Source: Aspergillus flavus (lineage: Eukaryota > Ascomycota > Eurotiomycetes > Eurotiales > Aspergillaceae). From it: DNA of 64,000 bases. A program made the translations under genes and the position numbers. A model generated the notes under the pieces. It saw nothing but the letters and a program-made list of their open reading frames with translations, had not been told where the DNA came from and did not search any database. How positions within the stretch are numbered: the first letter of the stretch is position 1; the number at the start of each line of letters is the position of its first letter. This document shows positions 32,534 to 44,554 of this stretch, in pieces. The stretch covers positions 806,001 to 870,000 of the forward strand of contig NC_092409.1 of assembly GCF_009017415.1 (NCBI RefSeq), in the 5' to 3' direction.

Positions 32534-34475
32534 ATGCCATCTGCCAGCTGGGAAGATCTCGCTGCCGACAAGAGGGCACGTTTGGAGAAGTCCATCCCCG
32601 ACGAATGGAAATTCAAGTCAGTCCCAATAGAAGGCTCGGTCATCGATCTACCTGAGAAGTCTGGGATTCTGTCGCCTTCTGAAATAAAGATTACAAACTC
32701 GTCTGCCACAGAACTTGTCGCTCAATTAGCCAATGGCACGTTGAAGTCCGTGGATGTGACACTCGCATTCTGTAAAAGAGCTGCACTGGCTCATCAACTT
32801 GTGGGTATAACCTTCGCCTCGATCGGAGATACATGAAACTAATGAGAATAGGTTAATTGCGCACATGACTTCTTCCCAGAGCTAGCACTAGCCCAGGCCA
32901 GGGAACTTGATCGGTATTTCGAGACGCACAAGAAACCCGTGGGACCATTGCATGGATTACCGATTTCTTTGAAAGACCAATTACGAGTCAAGGTAAGACG
33001 AGCTTCCTACACTACTGTGTGCATCTCTTCTAACATAGAACTAGGGAACTGAAACATGCATGGCCTATATCTCTTGGCTGGGTAAGCGCGACACCAGCGA
33101 TTCGATATTGACTGCCCTCTTGAGAAAAGCGGGCGCAGTATTCCTTGTTAAGACGAGTGTACCACAAACATTGATGGTATGTGAGACCGTCAATAATATT
33201 ATCGGTCGGACATCGAACCCAAGGAATCTCAACCTGTCCTGCGGTGGTAGTTCGGGAGGCGAAGGTGCCATGATTGCAATGCGTGGAGGCGCCATCGGTA
33301 TAGGAACTGATATCGGTAGGTATCCATACTTGGTTCATCAGTTATTCTGGCGACTAATGATATCCAGGTGGATCTATTCGTGTCCCAGCCGCATTCAACT
33401 CCTTGTATGGGATTCGTCCAAGTCACGGTCGTCTGCCTTACGGTGGTATGACGAACAGCATGGAAGGTCAGGAAACGATACACAGCGTCGTTGGACCAAT
33501 TGCGCATTCTGCTCAAGGTAGGGATCTGGGATATTTCTTCGCGTCGAGATACTGATGCTTTCTAGATGTCAGACTCTTCCTTCAGTCTGTCCTTAAGGAG
33601 GAACCCTGGAAGTATGATTCGAAAGTCATACCGCTTCCTTGGAGGGAGGCCGAGGAGAACGCCGCCCAAGCAAAAATTGCTGAGAAGAGTCTAAATTTCG
33701 CATTTTACGATTTTGATGGCGTTGTAAGTATTAGTCGCTCCTCCTCCTTCGCAATCATGCCTGACAGTTGGATAAGGTACGTCCTCACCCTCCGATTACT
33801 CGTGGCGTTGAGATCGTCCGGTCTACGCTCGAGAAGGACGGACATACCGTGGCACCCTGGACACCCTACAAGCATGCATTTGCCGTAGATTTAGCCAACA
33901 AAATCTACGCTGCAGATGGAAGCACGGTAAGTAGCCCCCCTAAGAAAATTAGTATACGTACTAACATAATGTAGGATGTTTACAAGCACATCAACGCCTC
34001 AGGAGAACCCGCTATTCCGAACATCAAGGACCTCATGAATCCCAACCTACCCAAGGCAGATTTGAATGAGGTATGGGACGCGCAGCTGCAAAAATGGCGT
34101 TATCAGTGTGAATACCTTGACAAGTGGCGCGAATGGGAGGAACGGACGGGCAAGGAGCTTGACGCTATCATCGCCCCGGTGGCGGCGACAGCTGCAGTCC
34201 GCCACAACCAATTCCGGTACTATGGGTATGCTACTGTCTTTAACGTGTTAGATTACACCAGTGTTGTTGTCCCGGTTACCTATGCAGACAAGGCGGTGGA
34301 TCACAGATTGGCGGATTATCAGCCGGTTAGTGATATGGATAAGGCGGTTTATGCGGAGTATGATCCCGAGGTTTATCATGGCGCACCCGTTGCCGTGCAG
34401 ATTATCGGCAGACGTCTTAGTGAGGAGCGGACCCTGGCTATTGCGGAGTATGTTGGGAAGTTGTTAGGTCACTAG
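32534..34475 (+). CDS. Amidase-signature family hydrolase (acetamidase-like)
   Basis: Seven exons (32534-32800, 32852-32992, 33045-33315, 33368-33517, 33566-33723, 33777-33926, 33975-34475) join in frame to 545 aa, the usual size of fungal amidases. The Ser-Ser-Lys triad is visible: Lys in GLPISLKDQ, the cis-Ser in CGGSSGGEGA and the nucleophile Ser in GTDIGGSIRVPA, which is split by the third intron. IIAPVAATAAV and VAVQIIGRR follow near the C-terminus. It hydrolyses carboxamides to acid and ammonia. All joins keep the frame and no damage is seen. A role in nitrogen acquisition fits its neighbours (arginase relic, nitronate monooxygenase, dehydratase). Confidence 0.93.
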
Positions 34476-35432
34476 CTTTCAAGCTCAGTTTTAGCCACTA
34501 CTTGAAGCGTCTTTGTCGAGTGAGACTACTGTAATTAGCATACCATTTACGAGGCCACGCCGAGTATTTCGCCATTCAAAGCAGCTTATACGTACCTATT
34601 GGTTGTTCTGATATATGTGGTAGCCGGAGAAGCTCCACTCCTCGTATTCCGAAGATACCCAAAAATCCTTTACAATCTGTCTAATGCCTTGCTGAATGGC
34701 GCCACATCCACAAGGTCGGTGTCATCTTTCGAACCGTAATGTTTCTACCAAGGATGTACTAATGACACTCCTTGACAGCTTAGACCTACTACGCACGCCT
34801 CGTTATTTGTGTCAGAGACAAATAAGCACTATCTAGAAATCACTATATCTTCACGTGCATGACGAATATGATCGGAGCCATGAACGCCCTTAGTGTACTA
34901 CTTAGTGGGGTTGCGGCCCGTAGTGCGGACGGACGGAACTTCGCACACCATCCACTGCTGTTCCTTTGCTCCTACTTTTCTTCAAAACTGACCTCCGGTC
35001 TAGCCTTCGTCGATTTTTGTCGGCCGGCGATTATTAGGCGAAAGTTGCCAGGTTATACTCGGTTACTCAATTATATGTGGGGTACTCATCCTATCATGTA
35101 TGATGAACCACGGCGACCATTTTCGAGCTCAGGTTTTCCTAGCATAGATGATAGCTGACCTTCACCTTTGAACTTCACATTCTAACCACACGGTACATAC
35201 TTTCATAGACTGGAGAAGGACCGCAACGAATGAGGGTTCCAGCCAGCATGTGACAGGCGACATGTGACATAACTCCGCAATATCCGCACCCCGCGGAGCT
35301 TAGCTCCGGCCCCGCCCGTTGGCCAAGTCAAGCTACTTGAATCGCATCCAAAGGGTCCTGAAGATCCTCCTCTAAACACTCTATATAATCCAACATCACC
35401 CCCCCGGCCCCTCTCAAGATATCCTAGTAAAT
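34476..35432. other. Gene-free stretch
   Basis: Spacer holding the promoter of the nitronate monooxygenase gene. Frames such as 34859-35158 have no motifs. A C/T-rich leader (35340-35425) precedes the next start. Confidence 0.4.
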
Positions 35433-36512
35433 ATGTCAAAAGCCCTACGCCTCGCCATGAGTTTATCACGTTCATATCCATGGGTAGCCAAGCCCTTCAT
35501 TGTCAGCGCGCCCATGCGCGTGATGTCAGGTCCCGCCCTTGCGGTGGCCGTATCGCGCGCCGGTGGTCTGGGCTTTCTCGGACCAGCCGTTAAAACACAA
35601 GATATGCTCGTCGATCTGGAGAAGGTGTCAACATTAGTCGAGGAGGCCCGTAAATCCTCGTCCGCTTTCTCATCTACCACCAATGTGCTTCCCGTTGGCG
35701 TCGGGTTCCAGCTCTGGAGCGATGACCTCGCCACTGCTGTTTCTGGTATCCAGAAATTCAAACCATGCGCTGCGTGGCTCTTCGCCCCGAAGGGCGGTCA
35801 AGAAGATTACGACCACTGGTCGCGCAGCATCCGCGATGCCTCATCACAGACCCAGATCTGGATCCAGATCGGTACGCTAGCAGAAGCAAAGGGACTCTTG
35901 AAGGGATCCGAGCGACCCGACGTAATTGTTGTCCAGGGCTCAGAAGCTGGCGGTCATGGTCGACACAAGGATGGACTCGGACTAATTACGCTCCTCCCGG
36001 AAGTCGTCGACGCGTTAGCTGGTAGTCAGATCCCGATCTTTGCGGCTGGAGGTATTGCCGACGGACGAGGCGCTGCAGCGGCACTTTGTCTCGGTGCTGA
36101 TGGTGTTGTCATGGGAACGCGGTTTTTAGCCTCTGAGGAGGCGCGTATTAGTCGTGGGTATCAGGGTGAAATTGTCCGAGCTACGGATGGTGCGGCTTCT
36201 ACGACGCGGACGTTACTTTACAATCATCTTCGGGGTACGATGGGTTGGCCGGAGCCGTATATGCCGCGTACTATCATCAACAAGAGTTTCATTGAGCACC
36301 AGGCTGGCCGGTCGTTTGATGAGCTCAAGGTGGAGCATGATCAAGCTTTGAAGGCTGGCGATTCTGGTTGGGGTCCGGAGGGAAGACTGGCTACCTACGC
36401 GGGTGCGTCTATTGGATTGATCCATAATGTCAAGGATGCTGCGACTATTGTGCATGATGTACGGGAGCAGGTACTCGAGCGACTGGGCCCTGAAGGACGA
36501 TCTAAGATTTAG
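35433..36512 (+). CDS. Nitronate monooxygenase (2-nitropropane dioxygenase family)
   Basis: A single exon of 359 aa forming an FMN-binding TIM barrel. Family marks are SAPMRVMSGPALAVAVSRAG and GLGFLG at the N-terminus, VVQGSEAGGHGRH containing the catalytic His region, IPIFAAGGIADGRG, and LGADGVVMGTRFLA near the phosphate-binding end. The enzyme uses FMN and O2 to oxidise alkyl nitronates, releasing nitrite and a carbonyl compound. The cofactor and fold are known for the family; the substrate in this organism is unknown. Confidence 0.94.
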   Translation: MSKALRLAMSLSRSYPWVAKPFIVSAPMRVMSGPALAVAVSRAGGLGFLGPAVKTQDMLVDLEKVSTLVEEARKSSSAFSSTTNVLPVGVGFQLWSDDLATAVSGIQKFKPCAAWLFAPKGGQEDYDHWSRSIRDASSQTQIWIQIGTLAEAKGLLKGSERPDVIVVQGSEAGGHGRHKDGLGLITLLPEVVDALAGSQIPIFAAGGIADGRGAAAALCLGADGVVMGTRFLASEEARISRGYQGEIVRATDGAASTTRTLLYNHLRGTMGWPEPYMPRTIINKSFIEHQAGRSFDELKVEHDQALKAGDSGWGPEGRLATYAGASIGLIHNVKDAATIVHDVREQVLERLGPEGRSKI

Positions 36513-37394
36513 ATCGAGTCTGGTGTAGGTTACGGTTGTACTGTTTAAAAATCTTCATTTAGAAATAATGACTTATTGATGACGACCGGTCATGGATAAT
36601 ATCAAATGTAGCTTAAGATATTATTCAACGAAGATTTCCCTTCTTACTTCTACCTGTGTATTACCAAACGCTCTCCATTGGTGTGTTGGAAAAGGAGTAG
36701 CAAATATGACGTCATGTCGTGTCTAAGAATTGGCCTGACACTATACAGGATACCCTGGCTATCTTCTAATCTCAATATCAAAGGCTGTTTGATATAAATG
36801 TCAAACCAGATTTAGCTCTCCATACGTTTACGCCAGTTAATAGGTAGTCCTTAATTAAGTGGGCATAAGAGTACTGAGAATATTTATAAATTTAGTATTT
36901 ATATTAGTGCTGTACTATCACTCCTCTTACCTGTAGCAAGGACCGAGCATACTTACCTTGACTGATACCAACTCATGCTCATGTTAAGGAAAACATTTAT
37001 CGCTTCCAAGATAACATTTAACTCTCATAGCATCATAGAAATCTGTCTATAAAGAGGCTTACAACTGTCGGACTTCCCTTCTCTTTAGGTATGTGCTTGT
37101 AGAGAGTTACATTTGACATTAGGGCAGTGAATTATTTGGTGAAGATCTTGGCGTCCATAAATGCTGCTATTAAATCGGCCCTTTCTCGGGTAATCTAAGC
37201 CGCTTCAGGTAATACAAGCGTCTGATCCAATCATAACCTCCAATTTAGTGGGACTTCATGGCGATGAGGGGATCTTGACTAATTCGCCAGAAACGCAGAT
37301 TAAAGAGGACAACACACCCCAAGATTGCATTCTTAACCATCACAGCCTTTCACCATCCGCTACCTACCAAACATTCTCCAATAAGAATAAGAAA
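36513..37394. other. Gene-free, partly AT-rich stretch
   Basis: Spacer between the nitronate monooxygenase and the dehydratase. No gene recognised. An in-frame extension of the dehydratase reaches back to about 37248 but lacks family resemblance. Confidence 0.4.
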
Positions 37395-38360
37395 ATGCAG
37401 AACTCAGTCTACGAAACTGCAGCAAGCGCAGTGCAGGCACGGAATCGCATCCGCAGCCACATCTACCAAACGACCCTCATTCCATCCAGAGTGCAAGGAA
37501 AATCCAACAACGCAAGGGTGCTATTCAAAGCAGAAAACTTCCAATTAACGGGATCTTTCAAGATCCGAGGTGCAATGTCCAAGATGTCCGGTCAACCTGC
37601 CAACGGACGATTAATAACCGCCTCATCGGGCAATCATGGAATAGGCGCCGCATGTGCCGCGCAGGCACTCTCTAAAGATCTCACTGTTGTCCTCCCGGAC
37701 TCGGTGGTACCTGCGAAATTGGAGAAAATCAAGTCCTATGGGGTGAATGTTATTCTGCATGGAGCTGAGACGGGCCTTGCTGAACAATATGCTCAGCGGC
37801 TAGCTGCTTCGCAATCGTATACTTATATTTCGCCATACAATGATCCTGATATTGTCGCCGGGCAGGGGACTATTGGTTTAGAAATTCTGGAGCAGTGTGA
37901 AGAGGTGGATAATATCTTCGTCGCCATGGGTGGTGGTGGATTGATTAGCGGTATCGGGGCGGTGGCGAAGGCGTTCAGTCCCCGGACGAAGGTCTATGGT
38001 GTTTCTGCGATTAACTCGAAAGCTCTTGCCGAGTCCATGGCTGCTGGCCATGTAGTTGAAACGGAACATCGAGATACCCTAGCTGATGCCGTTGCTGGCG
38101 GTATTGATACGGATACAATCACTCTCCCGTTGGCTATGTCTGTGGTAGATCACGTCGTTGAATGTGACGAGGACGAGATCAAAGCGGCCATGAAGACTAT
38201 GGCCTTCGATGAAAATATGAATGTCGAAGGCTCTGCCGCTCTTGCTTTGGCTGGTTTCAGTAAAGTTGCAGGACAGCTCGCCAACCAAACTAGCGTCATT
38301 GTCTTGTGCGGTGCGAACTTTGACCAAAATGTCTTTAGGAATGTCGTTTTAGACATTTAA
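37395..38360 (+). CDS. PLP-dependent threonine/serine dehydratase or serine racemase-like enzyme
   Basis: A single exon of 321 aa from the ATG at 37395, chosen because NSVYETAASAVQARNRI is the usual N-terminal helix region of this family; the longer frame upstream adds unlike residues. Fold-type II PLP marks are ENFQLTGSFKIRGA (Lys of the Schiff base), SSGNHGIGAA (substrate loop) and MGGGGLISG (phosphate-binding glycine loop). C-terminal VIVLCGANFD matches the SGGN-like end, where residues contact the pyridine nitrogen. Length fits serine racemase and catabolic threonine dehydratase, with no regulatory ACT domain. It would deaminate Ser/Thr or racemise Ser or Asp. Confidence 0.92.
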   Translation: MQNSVYETAASAVQARNRIRSHIYQTTLIPSRVQGKSNNARVLFKAENFQLTGSFKIRGAMSKMSGQPANGRLITASSGNHGIGAACAAQALSKDLTVVLPDSVVPAKLEKIKSYGVNVILHGAETGLAEQYAQRLAASQSYTYISPYNDPDIVAGQGTIGLEILEQCEEVDNIFVAMGGGGLISGIGAVAKAFSPRTKVYGVSAINSKALAESMAAGHVVETEHRDTLADAVAGGIDTDTITLPLAMSVVDHVVECDEDEIKAAMKTMAFDENMNVEGSAALALAGFSKVAGQLANQTSVIVLCGANFDQNVFRNVVLDI

Positions 38361-38533
38361 TACAATTATAGCTTGAATTATGTTACAAGTACCAAAGTCA
38401 TAGACTATATCCAAAGGTTTATCTACCACAACGCCACTTTTACCAGGTTATGTACTCGAATATCCCATCCAATTTCAAAATACCAAGACCATCTCCAATG
38501 CCCTTACATTGATACGAGTTACATATTGATATT

Positions 38534-39509
38534 CTATGCAAGATTGATCTGCAATCCGAGGGTAGCGTTCATGACAGAGTTGCCATAGAAGAACTCGGTT
38601 CTGTACAAACTGTTAGAGGTCTTTGAGCTAAAATGGGAGAGAAAGCAACATACCCAGCATTACCAACGTTCACATAAGTCGACTCAGTGAAGCGTCCCAG
38701 CTTAGACAAAGCAAGAAGCCAATCCTTCAAATCACCGGTGAAGCTTCCCTCAAATTGTGTCTCGGGCATCAGAGTGCTGACGGTGATTCCAGTATCCTCA
38801 TTGACGTCTTCATACAGCTTCCATGAGGTGCCAAAGAGATCGTCAATAGTGGCAACAGCGCCATTGGTCCAGCCGATAGGAAGCTGTCCACCCTCGTACT
38901 GCAGCCAGAGCATCAACTCCCGGGAGGAAGAAGAGGTGGAATCGCCCTTGACATCGTTGGTCATGAAATCGAAGCAGACATTTCCTGTTGTAAGACCCAT
39001 GAGCTATATACCGCAAAAGCCTCGGTAGGATAGGACTATACCCTTGTAAGCAGTTGTGTTGGTACGAGTCCAGCTGTAAGTACTGGGAATCGAATCGATA
39101 GCGGACAACTTTGTTTCGAGATTCTGAGTGAGACCCACGAAAGAGTAGCCTTTTGGCACATTGTTCCTGTGAATCCATGTTAATTCCATCCTCTAAGTTA
39201 CACTAAAAATACCAAGTAACACTCTTACGTGCTCTCCACATATTCAATGTCTGTCACACTGCTCCATATAACCTCCTTTGTTCCGCTGTTGGATGTGGTC
39301 ACCTGGTCGTAATTGGTGCATTGTGTGCCAACAATCTGGTTCGCATTGTAGAGCATGTTGTAGACGATCCATGGTGTGTCCTGCAGAATAACGTAGTCGT
39401 AGTCCCCACAGTGCTCGCTCGCCGCCTGGGCCCGAGAGGAGAGAGCAGGAAGGGCAAGGGCAGATGCCGAAAAGGAGAGGGCCGCCAGGGCACGGGAGAG
39501 GTGAACCAT
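38534..39509 (-). CDS. Secreted GH12 endoglucanase/xyloglucanase
   Basis: Four exons on the minus strand (39509-39229, 39166-39042, 38984-38654, 38600-38534) join in frame to 267 aa. The start ATG precedes a signal peptide (VHLSRALAALSFSASALALP) and a short pro-region. Glycoside hydrolase family 12 marks are the run with DTPWIVYNMLYN, CFDFMTND, ELMLWLQYEGGQLPIG (nucleophile Glu) and TEFFYGN at the start of the last exon (acid/base Glu), ending NATLGLQINLA. The family cleaves beta-1,4-glucan or xyloglucan with retention. It acts outside the cell on plant cell walls. It appears intact. Confidence 0.92.
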
Positions 39510-41278
39510 GTTGATGAAAAAGAATGTATAAGTGAGAAAAGCAACACGGCTAAATCCTAAACGAGAAAAGAACGAGTGCGTTTTAACGGAACAAGACTTG
39601 AGATGAGTAGACGGTTTAGATATATACGGCAAAGAATATGCTCCTTAAGACTTAACCACGATTGTATACTTGAAACCGCCTGAAACAGAGAGTGGGCCTC
39701 ACCATAATTCATGGCTAATTTTCGGAAATGACCTCGAGAGACCAAACTAAAGCTTAAACTACATATGTTAGAAGAGTCGATCTAACCGGTTCTGATTAAT
39801 GGATCGACTCAACCCCAACCAGGATAATTTATGGTTGACGGGGTACATACTACATGGTATATCTCGCGTTGATGTTCGGCGGCAATAGGGAGTCAGCTGA
39901 TGATGAAAGTCTCAGCCCGGAGATTAAGATTGAATGCCAAGCACTGGGTAATATCCGACCAATCCCGGCAAAGCTCTGGAATTTTACCAGAACAATCCGA
40001 ACTATGGTGAGGGTATCCCAAGGGTACCAACTATAGCACAGATAAATGCACTCAGATAGTCCTCAAACTGGTGTATAGTCGAGTGTTGCCGAAGGCTATG
40101 AATTAGGGAACCACTGGCATTAAGACAAGAAGCCGATCTTCTCGTACCATGTTGGTAGAAAGTACTCTTATACTAGAGTGTACATATTATATATATTTTG
40201 GATCGTTAGATCAGTGCACACTCGTATAAACCTTGCTACCAACAGAAAATTATTGAGCTTCATACAAGACAGCCATCGTTATGTTGTTGTCTAAATATTC
40301 ACATTCCAATAATACCAAGTCTCATATTTGACTCTGTAGCCTATGCTGTATTATAGAAAGCCGGGTGTTGGACCGAAATGACGCTGGATTAGGAAAGTGG
40401 ATACCTCAGACAGCGAGGAGATCATGCTTATCCCGGGCGCGTACACATAAGAAGACTTGCTTAATTCTTGTATGTAAGCATAATGAACTCAATATGTTTT
40501 ATATACCAAACCAAACCTCTGGGCTCTATAACCTCCAGTAGGTCTGTTGGCCTTATAGACATTCCCCACATAATTTTCTAATTTGTGGTAGGGCCTTACA
40601 CGTGACCGTTCGAAAACCGTATTATCGGGAAAGTGCGCCACATCACGTGAGAAATCTGCTCTGCAGAGTCGGCGACTTCTCTTTTTCTGGCATTTGTAGG
40701 CCCCACCTTTCTGCAGCCCAAAGCCAATTATGGACCAGAGATTAGGGCAGATCAACATTTATCAGGATGTTAAGCGCCGTGGTCAGCATTCCGATAATCT
40801 GATCAGCTCGAGCGTCCAGTGGGTAAGCGCTGCCAAGCAGACAAAAGTTTTTGAGGTCGGACTCTCGATGCAACGGTGATAGCGGCTAGTCACCTCTGTC
40901 ATGGCCAGGAAAAATATGGAGATGCTGATAGGTAGCCGCTCTGTAGCGGTTTTCAACATCCAGAGGAATATGCTCATACCTTGGTCATGCCAATGGATCT
41001 TTGTCATGCAAGCCAATTATAGCTTCTGACAACTAAAGAGGCAAAGGATCAGCAATTAGCCCCCAGCACAAGCGTTTCAGCACACTCCACCATGTCAGTT
41101 TGCCGCCCAGAAAGATGCAGCGGTGACAGGTCGATCGCCTAAACTGTCAGATACCCTGGCGGCTAAATCTTAACATCATGCTTGTAAAAGGGGTGAGGAA
41201 TCCTCATAAGTCTGTAGCGTTTGAATAAAAAGCTTAGGAAACGCGAAATCCTCAAGAACCTGATTTCTTTTACGGGGT
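39510..41278. other. Gene-free stretch
   Basis: About 1.8 kb containing the GH12 promoter. Only short frames without motifs were seen on either strand. Confidence 0.4.
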
Positions 41279-43501
41279 ATGTGGTTTCGTTACAAAGCTG
41301 CCAATGCAGCGAATGGAGTTCCTCTGGGTAAATACCCGTCTCAGTCGGAGGCGCCGATCGTAGTACACGACTTAGATGATTCCACGCAGAAACAGGACCA
41401 TATCTGTCAATGGGGTATTGGGTGGAAAACCACGCTCATCCTCTGTGGCAGTTTTTCCTTAGGTACGGACATATTCAGCCCATGCAGTTGAATTGATAGA
41501 AGATACTAACACTTACCCGTAGCCCTCGCACTAGCTATCACTCATACAGTAGTTTTCCACTATCTCGACGGAAAGCTTGAAAATGATCCAAACATCCCAT
41601 CACAAAGCCAGGTCACGGCCGCCTCAACTATTGTGGCCAACATAATCAGCTTCTGTATTCGGATTTGCCTAGCAGCGGCGTTTACACAGTATTTCTGGCA
41701 TCTTGTTCGAGTCTCTCCCATGCGGCTTGAAACCTTGGAGTTTCTCTATACTATGAGAGGAAGCCCAACGTCGTTCTTCTCCTTGACTGTACTTCAAAAG
41801 GGATGGTTATTAGCTATTATTACAATGGTCCTCTGGGCTGTTCCAATCGTGATGAGTTTCCCCTCAAGTTCAATGACAGTCAGGAGTACGACGAGGACGC
41901 ATGAGGTATTCCAGACTCAAATGCCTGGTATGAATCTCTCAGAGGTCAGTACCCTAAACCCATATTGTGAACCGCTCATTTAATCGTGAATCTGTACTCA
42001 ACGTAGACTTGGGGAGGTAACACGACAATCATGAAGGACAAGGAATTAGTCTTGCTCGCTTCGAATAATTGGCGAGAGGAGAATGATACTGACTACGTTG
42101 AGGTAGAGCCCTCCTCTTATCGAATAACTGGGACGAGAATGTTACTGACTACGTCTCAGGTACTCCGTGCTGAACAGGTGACCCTTGCGGGTATGGGGCT
42201 GCAGATCAAACCTGTTATCTACCAGCTGGCTACACAAACTATCGTAAACGGCGAACCACGGGCAATGAGCTCGCCCTGCGGAATGAATTGCTCCTATGAG
42301 TTTTCTTTCGATGGGCCATACCTAAGCTGCAACAATACTGATGTTGAGAAGGTTAGTCCGCCGTTCAACAGGAGTATTGCCTGGTTCTCTGCGCTAGAAA
42401 GCAACTGGACCGTGAGACCGTATGCGAACCCAAAGCTTAACCCCCTTCTGAAAAATTTTCAAATGAAGAATGCAGAGGTATATAATTGGGTTCGGAATGA
42501 TTCCGCAGACACCGTTCAATTTGAATACGTGTCACATATACTGACATGTAGTCCTCGTCGGGCCAAATACCATGTCGTTCAGAGATTCCACAACGGCGAG
42601 CAGTCCTCAACTGTCACCATAGGAGACGTGCATGACTTAGTGTCAATGGATGAGAAATTCTATTTTTCCAAAAATAATATGACACAAGCTGTTGTCGACA
42701 CAATCCGTGATCGAAATATTATGACACTAATTATGGCAATGACCAAAGGCATATCTGGAGATGTATGGGCAATGGTATATGGTGTGAACTCACTCGAACC
42801 AATCTCACAGGAGGCAGTATTTTCAACGCAATGTAAGTGCTAATATTGCCAAGATTGTATTTGCCCGTTCACTAACTGAACAAACAGTAATGAAAGACAA
42901 TGTTCTCGTCCAATCTACCCGTCTATTTAACGGGTTCAGCGATTCATGGGCGGGAACTCTCACCACATGGTACAAGTTATTCACTGTGAACGAGGAAATC
43001 CTTAACTCATTGCTGGCGAACGTCACCCTCAGCGCAATCAACCATTTCCAGCTCTGGCCAACTTCAGTAAATGTGACTCGACAGGATCTACAGACACAAT
43101 ATGTGTGGTCTCGGCCGCTGAACCTTCTTTTGCCATATTTCCTCTCCCTAGGTGTTACTCTGCCACTGGCAGTTTTGGGCTACTGGTCACTACATAAGAA
43201 TGGTGTTCCAGCCACAGATAATGGGTTCCTACAAGTCGCAATGACGACACGGGGAAACTACAAACTCGATCAGCTAGCGAGAGGAGGTTGCTTGGGAGGA
43301 AATCATAACGAGTCCGCTGAACTCAAAAACCTCGAGGTTCAGTTTGGAGAGCTGGTTCAGCCAGATAGGCCCAGGTTGGACATGGGGCCAAACGACCTCG
43401 GATCCCCCATAGCGGATGTGAGATTGGCTGGATTTGCACCTAAAGATGAAGTTGCGCCTCTCCTAGTGGGAAAACGATATGGAAAGCTGCGTGAAGTATA
43501 A
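41279..43501 (+). CDS. Multi-pass membrane protein, DUF3176-like
   Basis: Four exons (41279-41462, 41523-41944, 42007-42832, 42888-43501) join in frame to 681 aa. The N-terminal third has three hydrophobic segments: GWKTTLILCGSFSLALALAI, a run with IVANIISFCIRICLAAAFTQ, and LQKGWLLAIITMVLWAVPIV. A long extracellular-type domain with many N-x-S/T sites and scattered Cys follows, then one more membrane segment (LNLLLPYFLSLGVTLPLAVL) and a cytosolic tail. The motif AFTQYFWHLVR, with LETLEFLYTMRGSP after it, is common to a large fungal family annotated as DUF3176 or wrongly as deformylase-like. Function unknown. Confidence 0.8.
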
Positions 43502-44554
43502 GAATCACCAAAACGCCCTTAATTTGTATATAAACTCTGTATATATAAGGCAGAATTTGGAAATAGATATACCTGTAAAAATGGTTTTCCCCAGCTATAT
43601 ATCTTAAGTGAGAGAACGTGAGAAGGTCACGCGATCTCCGGAATGCGTTGCTTACTATATCAGGTGATGGATGCCTCCGTCGCAGCCCTAGCCATCTTGG
43701 CATACCGGTATGGTTTCCGATCAGATCCACCGTCCAGCTTCAGGAAAATCCTCATCAGCATGAAAAGCTGGCTGAAGGAAGTTGCATAGCTACAAATAAG
43801 TAATTAGTAATCAGCTGACCTAAAATAAGAACTGCATGTTTCTGGCCCCCATCTCCCAGAAGTTCGAGGCGCAGCAGCAGTATGTCTTATTATCCACAAT
43901 TATCTAATGATTGACAATGTAATTAGTAACCTGATCCATACGCCGAATCAGGAATGGCGGAATGGCCTAAATGGATTAAACTCCCGATGGTAGAATTTGC
44001 ACCCGTATCCCGAAAAGCTTGGATACGTGAAGACGACGGACTGCGTTATAAAAGGGCCACAGTAAACTGAAGGCACAACAAGTGGAACAGCGATACTGAA
44101 ATAGATAGGGCCGAGTTCCTATCATTAATAATGTTGATATATTGTGGTACCGTACAAATATAATGTGTAGGCCAGGATCGTCATCCTTCAAGAACGGTGG
44201 ATTCTGGTTGCCACTACTAGGAGCTAATGACCGCTACTCACAGCCTGCGCCAATCACATAGGGCTGGAATCCACTAGCGAGATGGTAAAATTGCGTACAA
44301 TCAGTCTTGTTATCAGCCTCCGGCTTGCGTAGTCTTGGTTAATCCGGGAGCCTACCCCCTGACCATTACCGCAATCGTTCAGTTAAGGCATGTTACTTTT
44401 TATCAAGCTAAAATGGTCGCATTTTCGTTGCTCGCTAGAACACGCTGACGGAAGGCTTTCTACGTAAATTCGTGTATCCTTATATCTCACTGTCAAAATT
44501 TTCACCCGACAGTTTTTGATTTACGTGGACCCGACACGCCGGCTCTCGCGGACC
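43502..44554. other. Gene-free stretch
   Basis: Spacer of about 1 kb with the promoter of the mannosyltransferase gene. Nothing else recognised. Confidence 0.4.
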
